Part shown: positions 56,660-64,000 of the stretch, piece by piece
How the letters are laid out: every line of letters starts with the position of its first letter
Numbering within the stretch: position 1 is the stretch's first letter
Source of the DNA: Taxillus chinensis
Lineage: Eukaryota; Streptophyta; Magnoliopsida; Santalales; Loranthaceae
DNA length: 64,000 nucleotides
Assembly: GCA_023512835.1 (NCBI GenBank)
Contig: CM042086.1
Span: 21,397,029-21,461,028 of the forward strand
Direction: 5' to 3'
Position numbers and translations under genes: made by a program
Notes under the pieces: model-generated
Databases searched by the model: none
Seen by the model: the letters and a program-made list of their open reading frames with translations, nothing else
What the model was told of the DNA's origin: nothing

Positions 56660-58460
56660 CTGAATAATGGGAGAAAATCGTAAAAGATAAGTCATTTTGA
56701 TATTAATAGCGTCATGCATCTTCACAAAAATACATAATGTAAATATCTTTCTGCAAGATTACAGAGGTCATTCTCAATGTATGAATAAGCTTACAGATTG
56801 TATACTCTTAAAGCTCACTAACAAATTAGCTTCACATAACGTTTGATTAGTTTTTGATATGTATCATGTTTAGTTTCTAGTACATTTTTACTCATACTAG
56901 AAAAAAAGTATAACCTCTAATTCAACTTAGACAGCTCACTTGTCTAAATGAAGTTGTTCCAGAGTATAAACCTTACCAAAAGCCACCTCCCAAGAAAAAA
57001 AAACTTATTTTGAGGGAACTTTTGCCGTCCAAATAAGGTTCGTTTTTGTCTAAATATGTTTGAGTTAGAAGGAAGTCTAATTCAGCCAGATCCATTACAG
57101 ATAAAGCGTGTTTGGATAGACATCTAGATAGACTCTGATATGATTTGAAACGGTCTGGGTCCATTAGCTGTCAAAATATGGCTGAAGATTTAAGTCATGA
57201 CCAAAATAACAGCCTACCCTCCATCAAATCATAAATTACACATATTATCTTCAAACCCTTTTGTTCTTCTCCGTCAACCTACAAACAGACGCCAATGTCA
57301 TCAACTATGATCAAATGATATCATCCTTGTATCCAATGAGATCCTGGGATCAGTGTCACAAACTCGACCGAAGCATGACTGAAGACCTAGGACTTTGTTT
57401 CCTGGTACTGACGTCCCAACAGCTTCTCCACGAAGAGTGAGGTAGGCATGCTATCGTCTCCTCTCTTCTTTAGCTCTTGTTTCTGTCCCCACTTCTGCAA
57501 CTTCTTGTTGAACACGGGCACAGCGGACCAAACTCCCATCAATTTCGTTGAAATCTCTTCTCAGGATTTCTTGATTTGGGAGTCAAAATCTATGTGCTCC
57601 TACATTCACCTCAAAATTTTCCATTTTCCTCTTCTAAGTTGTCTTCCTCAAAAATCTCTGCAATTATTTCTTCATTATCAATCGTGTTCTCTACCAGTAC
57701 TCGTAGTTGTTGGTGCCGTTGTAGAGGCCAAACTATAATGGGAAAAAAAAGCAGCATCAAGATAGAATTGGGAAAGTAGCGAACACGGGAAGAAAAATGA
57801 ATCAGCACAATGAGAGAAAGAGAGAATCGGAAAAGTGGTAAGTGTTAAAAATAATATATATTAATGTATGAAATATTTGTACAAATATTAAATATGTTGA
57901 TAAGATTGAAACACAAAAAAGTGATTGTTTAATTCAAATAAAACCAAACATTCATAGAAATTTAGATTGAAATTTCGCAGATCTCATCACAAATTTTCTG
58001 TAACTTTCAAACACCCGATCAGATTGAAATAAAACCAAACACCCGATTAAAAAAGTGATTGTTTAATTCAAATAAAACCAAACATTCATAGAAATTTAGA
58101 TTGAAATTTCGCCGATCTCATCACAAATTTTCCGTAACTTTCAAACACCCGATCAGATTTTAAATCTTAAATTTTCAGGAAAACAAACATAGCCAAAATG
58201 CATTGTCCTATGAATTTTGGGTTACAAAAGTACTTTTTACTAAGAACTGCCATGCTTTGTACTCCTCCACCGCACTAGATACAGTCGCCCACACTCAAAA
58301 CTAGATAGAAAAACAGTTGCGAAAAAATAAAAGAATGGAAGAAAAAATTTCATTTTTCTTCATTACTTAAGACTTACATATATACAAGACAAGAAAAGCC
58401 TAAAATACATACAAAACCCATTTAAGGTATACATCTAATTTACAGCTAAAATTATACCTC
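56660..58460. other. Upstream GCN2 intron: possible element and a tandem repeat
   Basis: No GCN2 exon seen. From about 57110 (GCGTGTTTGGATAGAC) to about 58196 (GGAAAACAAACATAGCC) the ends are weak inverted matches, and the inside includes a higher-GC, minus-strand-open stretch (about 57611-57740, VENTIDNEEIIAEIFEEDNL). It could be a non-autonomous DNA element with a captured fragment. The family was not recognised. Confidence 0.35.
57915..58155. repeat. 134-bp tandem duplication
   Basis: The unit beginning AAAAAAGTGATTGTTTAATT is at 57915-58048 and again from 58049. Only two differences were noticed (CGCAGATC/CGCCGATC and TTTTCTG/TTTTCCG). Confidence 0.88.
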
Positions 58461-58469
58461 ACAATCGGT

Positions 58470-59777
58470 TGAAAATAAAGAGAAAAATAATTTTTTCTTA
58501 TTATTAATGAAATTAGATGAATGATTACATACACATATATACAACTTACCCGTAGCCTAACTTAGGTATGCTTTTAAGAATAGTAACATCAATAATTACA
58601 TAATCAATTACATATCAATCAAATATTCTATACTAAGTACGGATAACTCATTCTAACTCCCCCCTCCAAGTTGGTGCATAGACATCACACATGTCTAACT
58701 TAGACAAAGATGTATGGAATGAAACATCAGAAACCGCATGAGTCATTACATCAGCCAATTGTTTTACTCTCTTCATGCAGGAAACTTCCATTATACCAGA
58801 ATTTAGATTATCCTTGATGTATTTCCTGTCAAGTTCAATATGCTTGGTACTATCATGCTATACCGGATTATAAGCTATCTCGATGGCAGCTGTGTTATCA
58901 CAAAAAAGCATCATTGGCTTTTGAGTACCATAACCAAAGTCTTGCAAAAGAATACGTAGCCATGTAAGCTCTTCAATAACATGATGAAGAGCACGATATT
59001 CGGCTTTTGCACTAGACAGAGAAACCACATTCTATTTCTTGCTCTGCCAAGTTACCAGATTACTACCCACAAATGATACATACCCTGAAGTAAACTTTCT
59101 GTTCAATTTAGAGCCAACAAAGTCAGAGTCAGTGTATCCCATAATGTCTAGGTGTCCATGCTTGGGGAACAAAATACCTTTGCCTGGAGAAGACTCAAAT
59201 AAGCTAGAATTCAATTTACAACACCCATATGTCGATCACTTGGATTATGCATGAATTGGTTCACAACACTAACTGTATATGAAATATCAGGCCTAGTGTG
59301 AGTCAGATAGATTAACTTTCCCACTAACCTATGATACATCTCTTTATTCGTTGGAACCTGATCAGGATAGATAATTAGACCATGGTTTACCTGAATAGGA
59401 GTATCAGCAGGTGTGCAAGCCGAATTACTAGTTTCAGCAAGGAGGTCTAGAACATACTTCCGTTAAGAGAGAAAAATTCTCTGTTTAGATCGGAATACTT
59501 CAATGCCAAGGAAGTATTTTAAAAGTCTTTCATCTCAAATTCCTTCGTCAAATAACAATGAAGCTTTTCTATTTCAGATATATTAATATCTATAATAATC
59601 ATATCATCAACATAAACAAGTAGCAATGTAATATTATCACCTTTTCTTTTATAGAACAAAATGTGATCAGCCAAAGACTGCCTGAAACCATATTCCTGCA
59701 TTAAATGACTTAATCAATCAAACCAAGTCCTTAACGACTGTTTTAAACCATATAATGCCTTCTTCAGCTTGTATACC
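58470..59777 (-). mobile_element. Old copia, 3' part, interrupted by a younger copia
   Basis: Minus-strand reverse transcriptase (LFYKRKGDNITLLLVYVDDM) and RNase H (GYTDSDFVGSKLNRKFTSGY, SNLVTWQSKK) are followed by a polypurine-like tract (CTCCCCCCTCC on the plus strand, about 58659). An LTR-like AT-rich segment, roughly 58470-58655, comes next. The RT reading is cut at 59777, at the edge of the younger element. The remaining 5' part must lie beyond 64000. Confidence 0.75.
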
Positions 59778-60019
59778 TGTTAACAAAACAATTGTTTTTA
59801 TTCCACACATTCTCCTTTTACATGAGATGGGTTATTTATACAACAATTAGGAGTCTATCTATGGTAAACAATAATTACAACATTAATACCATTACTACCT
59901 TAACTAATAGGGCCAGCTATTCATAATTACAGCTATTAATAGGGACAGCTTATAGGGACATTATAGGGACAGCTATTATAGCTATTAATAGGGACAACTT
60001 ATAGGGACAACTATTAACA
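59778..60019 (-). repeat. Right LTR of the young copia
   Basis: 242 bp. It contains tandem GGGACAGCTTATAGGGACA-like words near its U3 end, so this part may act as a promoter or transcription-factor array. Confidence 0.9.
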
Positions 60020-60026
60020 CTCCCCC

Positions 60027-63000
60027 TCAAGTTGGAGCATAAATGTTAATTAGGCCTAACTTGCCACAAAGGTAAGATATCCGAGCTCCATTTAGCGCCT
60101 TTGTGAAGAGATCACCCAATTGGTCTTCAGTCTTCACATACTCGGTGGAAATCAATCCAAGTTGCACCTTTTGACGAACAAAATGACAATCACTCTCAAT
60201 ATGCTTGGTTCTCTCATGAAACACCGGGTTGGAGGCAATATGAAGTGCAGCCTGATTATCACACCATAACTTGGCAGGTAAAAAAACATTAAGGCCAACT
60301 TCATCCAAGAGGTGATAGATCCACATCACCTCACACGCAGACTGAGCCATAGTTCTATACTCGATTCAAAGACTAGACCGTGACACAATACTGCTTTTCT
60401 TACTCTTCCACGAGATCAAATTTCCCCCAAAAAAACACACAATATCCTGTGATGGATCTCCTATCCACAGGACAGCCAGCCCAATCTACATCAGAGAAAC
60501 ACTCAATCCGTGTATGCCCATGACCTGTGTACACGAGACCACGTCCCGGTGTTCCCTTCAAGTAACACAAGATTTGTTCCAACGCTGTCCAATGATCCAT
60601 TGTCAGAGATGCCATGAACCGACTGACCATACTAACAGAATATGCAATGTCAGGACGGGTGATGGTGAGATAATTTAACTTTTCAACTAACCTGCGATAT
60701 CGCTCAGGATTATTGAATGGTGTTCCTTCGTTTGTAAGATGCAGATTTGGTGTCATGGGAGCACTACAGGGCTTCGCTCCCAACTTGCCTGTCTCAGTCA
60801 ATAAATCCAAAACATACTTTCGTTGAGAAAGATAGATCCCCTTCTTGTTTCGAGAAACCTCAACACCCAGAAAATATTTGAGGAGGCCCAAGTCCTTCGT
60901 GTGAAACTGAGTGTGGATAAATAACTTAAGGGAAGCAATCCCAGCCGCATCACTGCCTGTAATAACAATATCATCCACATATACAACCAGAAGGATAATG
61001 CCACTGGGTGACTTCCTGTAGAACACCGAATGATCATGTTCACTCTTAATCATGCCCCAAGTTTCAATGGCCTGACTAAACTTACCAAACCAAGCACGTG
61101 GGCTTTGTTTCAAGCCATACAAAGATTTTCGGAGACGACAAACACGATCAGACTCCCCCTGAGCAACAAACCCTGGTGGTTGCTCCATGTAGACTTCCTC
61201 GTGGAGGTCGTCATGTAGAAACGCATTCTTAATATCCAATTGGAACAAAGGCCAGTGATGCGCGGCAGCTAATGAGATAAACAAACGAACAGAGGATAAT
61301 TTGGCAACAGGAGAGAAGGTATCTGTATAATCGATGCCATAAGTCTGGGCATACCCTTTTGCCACAAGTCGTGCTTTCAAATGAGCAATGGAGCCATCAG
61401 GATTGACCTTAATAGCAAAGACCCACTTGCAACCGATGGCACGTTTCCCGGGTGGCAATGTAACCAAGTTCCATGTGTGGTTCGCCTCCAAAGCCTGCAT
61501 TTCATCAATCATAGCTTGGCACCAACCAGGATGAGAGAGGGCAGCATGAACAGTTTTAGGCATACTAACAGAGTCAAGAGTAGCAACAAAAGATCGAGAA
61601 GAGGAAGATAAACGATTGTATGAAACATAGGAGGATATAGGAAAAGTGCAGCTACGTTTACTTTTGCGGAGTGCAATCGGGAGATCATCACTAGGGTCAG
61701 GATCAGGTGCCGAAGAAGGAGGTACAGGACATGAATCCGGAGGGACGGAGGAGGAATCCGGGGGTGGACGTCGTGCATAGACCTGTGTAATCGGGAGAGC
61801 TGGTGGTCGGGTAGAAGTAGAAGGTGGCATAGGGTACACCAAGAGATCATCACCATAGTCGGGAGCGGAGGACTCCCCCTGGCTAGTGGCAGAGAAATAA
61901 GGTGTATCGTCCATGAATGTGACATCAATAGAGACAAGGTATTTATTGAGACTAGGACAATAACACCGATATCCTTTCTGAAGGCGAGAGTAACCAAGAA
62001 AGACACATTTCAAGGATTTGGGATCTAACTTGGTTAGGTGAGGACGAACATCTCGAGCAAAACAAGTGCCACTAAAGAGATGAGGAGCAATAGGAAACAA
62101 CGGCTTCTGTGGGAACAGTGTTTGATAAGGAATGCCACCATGTAAAACAGACGAGGGTAGGCGATTAATGAGGAAACATGCTGTAGAGACTGCATCTGCC
62201 AAAAAACTTTGGGAACATTCATGTGAAATAGGAGGGCACAAGCAGTTTCAAGAAGATGTCTGTTTTTCCGTTCAGCCACACCATTTTGAGAGGGGGTATC
62301 AACACACGACGTTTCATGGAGCATACCATGCTGAGTCATGAAATCTTGGAACAGGATTTGGGTATATTCTTTGGCATTATCACTACGAAACCGTTGGATA
62401 GAAACATGAAACTGTGTTTGGATTTCAGCATAAAAGGCACAAAAGATAGAGAACAAGTCAGAGCGACTTTTCATTAAGTACAACCAGGTGACACGAGAGT
62501 AATCATCCACGAACGTAACAAAATATTTAAAACCAGTTTTAGACAAGATAGGACAAGGACCCCAAACATCGGAATGGACAAGCTCAAAAGGAACACTCGC
62601 ACGCTTATTAATTCGTGGAGTGGAACTCACACGATGGTGTTTTGCGTACTTGACACGACTCACACGACAGAGAAGACATATGACGAAACTGTGGACACAA
62701 TCGCTGAAGCATAGGAAGAGGCGGATGTCCCAACTTACAATGCTCCAGAAGAAGAGAAGAAACACTAGAACAGGCGACAGACGGAATGTCGAGGGTATAG
62801 AGACCCCCAGATTCATAGCTTTTACCAATAATCTTCTTCGTCAAACGATCCTGAAACACACAATGATCAGAGTAAAAGGTTACGCAACAATTGAGATGAC
62901 GAGTAAGCTGACTTACGGAAATTAAATTAAAAGAAAGGTTAGGCAAATGTAAGACAGAGAATAAAGGTAGGAAGGGGGTCGGTGTAGCATTCCCAGACCC

Positions 63001-63610
63001 ACGAACACACGATGATGACCCATCTGCTAATGTAACAGTCGGACTAGATGATTGACATTGGAAATTGGAAAGGAGAGTTGAACTACCTGTCATATAATCT
63101 GTTGCGCCAGAATCAATGACCCATTTTGGAGAAGAAGAAAGGAGACACGTAGTTGGAGTACCTGAGTTGGCCACTAAAGGGCAACAACATATTGAGCTCT
63201 TCATAAGTCCTTTTAAAAGACATGAAGTAAGCTGTCAAAGACTAATCCTGCTTATCAGCACGATAAAAAGATTTACAAACCTCATAGATACGAGTTAGAT
63301 TTCCCTTTCCAGAGTACAAGAAATCCAAATAATCCATCAGCTCCTTGACAAATTCACAGTGGTTTACCAAGCTAATTACCTCACCGTCAATGGAGTTACA
63401 AATCTGGAGGAAAAGCCGAGCATCCTCCCGGAGCCAAACACCTTTTGTGTTATCAGTTGGAGGATATATGGTGAGATGATCGGCCTTGTCAATACTCTGG
63501 AGATAGAGACGAACAGTCTTGCTCCAGTCCATATAGTTGGAGCCATTCAGCTTATGGTCCGTGATTTTGGACATCACATGCATCATATCTACCGAAGGCT
63601 TTGTCTCCAT
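60027..63610 (-). pseudogene. gag-pol of the young copia, damaged
   Basis: In order on the minus strand: gag N-terminus 63610-63242 (KLNGSNYMDWSKTVRLYLQS); protease WVIDSGATDYMTG near 63118-63080; integrase 62828-62034 (FVTFVDDYSRVTWLYLMKSR, RFRSDNAKEYTQ); integrase C-terminus and reverse transcriptase 62241-60400 with intact YVDD in LVVYVDDIVITGSD; RNase H 60350-60027 (LWCDNQAALHIASNPVFHER). Relative to the copia at 41570, gag lacks a stretch of roughly 500 bp including the zinc knuckle. There are also frame breaks near 62200 and 60380 and a stop after gag at 63242. The active-site residues remain, but the polyprotein is not continuous. Confidence 0.88.
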
Positions 63611-63767
63611 TTGTTATCAAACTGCGATAGAACGAGAGGCGCGATGGCGATCGAGCGAGACGAGAATGGTTCACGTAAACAGACAACGAAATTCGAACAA
63701 TCAGCAACAAACTACCAGGATGATGGGAAGAGACAGCAAAACAAGAAGAAAACAAAAGGCAGCGTTA

Positions 63768-63786
63768 GGTCATGACTCTGATACCA
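63768..63786 (-). other. Primer-binding site of the young copia
   Basis: Minus strand TGGTATCAGAGTCATGACC directly after the left LTR, tRNA-iMet type. Confidence 0.85.
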
Positions 63787-64000
63787 TGTTAACAAAACAA
63801 TTGTTTTTATTCCACACATTCTCCTTTTACATGAGATGGGTTATTTATATAACAATTAGGAGTCTATCTATGGTAAACAATAATTACAACATTAATACCA
63901 TTACTGCCTTAACTAATAGAGCCAACTATTCATAATTACAGCTATTAATAGGGACAGCTTATAGGGACATTATAGGGACAGCTATTATAGCTATTAATAG
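63787..64000 (-). repeat. Left LTR of the young copia, cut by the window end
   Basis: 214 of an expected 242 bp. It differs from the right LTR at about four sites (for example TTATATAAC/TTATACAAC and ACTGCC/ACTACC on the plus strand). Confidence 0.9.

Larger units (their letters stand above)
59778..64000 (-). mobile_element. Young Ty1/copia element nested in an older copia
   Basis: On the minus strand: left LTR 63787 to beyond 64000, primer site 63768-63786, gag-pol, polypurine tract TTGAGGGGGAG at about 60020-60030, right LTR 59778-60019 (242 bp, TGTTAATAG...TTTTGTTAACA). The two LTRs differ at about 4 of 214 comparable positions, so insertion is recent compared with its neighbours. It splits the RT of the old copia at GTATACC, predicting an ATACC duplication just past the window. 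Confidence 0.92.

Overview
The window is nuclear DNA from a flowering plant, most likely a eudicot. It is AT-rich and dominated by transposable elements. It holds plant-type genes with GT-AG introns, Ty1/copia and probable Ty3-type LTR elements, hAT elements, MITEs and a fragment of plant mitochondrial nad5. The species cannot be read from the sequence. No rRNA, tRNA, CRISPR array or prokaryotic-style operon was seen.

Layout. 1-6.3 kb holds a complete miniature LTR element (TRIM, 763-1985) and a 2.2-kb solo LTR with a perfect 5-bp target duplication (3117-5339). 6.7-9.3 kb holds an unrecognised plus-strand gene (CDS 7730-9264, one coding intron). 11.9-24.5 kb is repeat-rich: a decayed LTR (11890-13682), a GC-rich inverted-repeat element (16811-17459), a nuclear copy of mitochondrial nad5 (about 19943-20160), two back-to-back palindromic MITEs (20593-21192), a second TRIM of the first family (about 22345-23508), and a non-autonomous hAT-like element with a perfect 8-bp duplication (23654-24536). 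26.9-29.6 kb holds an intact, intronless CRINKLY4-type receptor kinase (ACR4). 30-38 kb holds a short broken gene fragment, an old copia remnant, another MITE and three related hAT-like elements.

39.9-64 kb is one story on the minus strand. Seven exons encode the C-terminal 258 residues of the eIF2-alpha kinase GCN2 (HisRS-like plus C-terminal domain, ending at 39919). Their introns are swollen by transposons. One holds a truncated plus-strand copia (40844-45003). A second, about 10.4 kb, holds a minus-strand copia whose leader is split by a complete but disabled hAT transposon (50485-54057). The intron upstream of the first visible exon runs off the window and holds an old copia with a much younger copia nested in it (59778 to beyond 64000).

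Two genes have clear roles: ACR4 (cell-surface signalling in epidermis and root tip) and GCN2 (amino-acid-starvation signalling). Nothing in the sequence links them functionally. I found no convincing new multi-gene system. The strongest observations are the transposon-packed GCN2 locus with its unusual splice donor and altered HisRS-like motif, several elements with exact boundaries, and the nad5 insertion.
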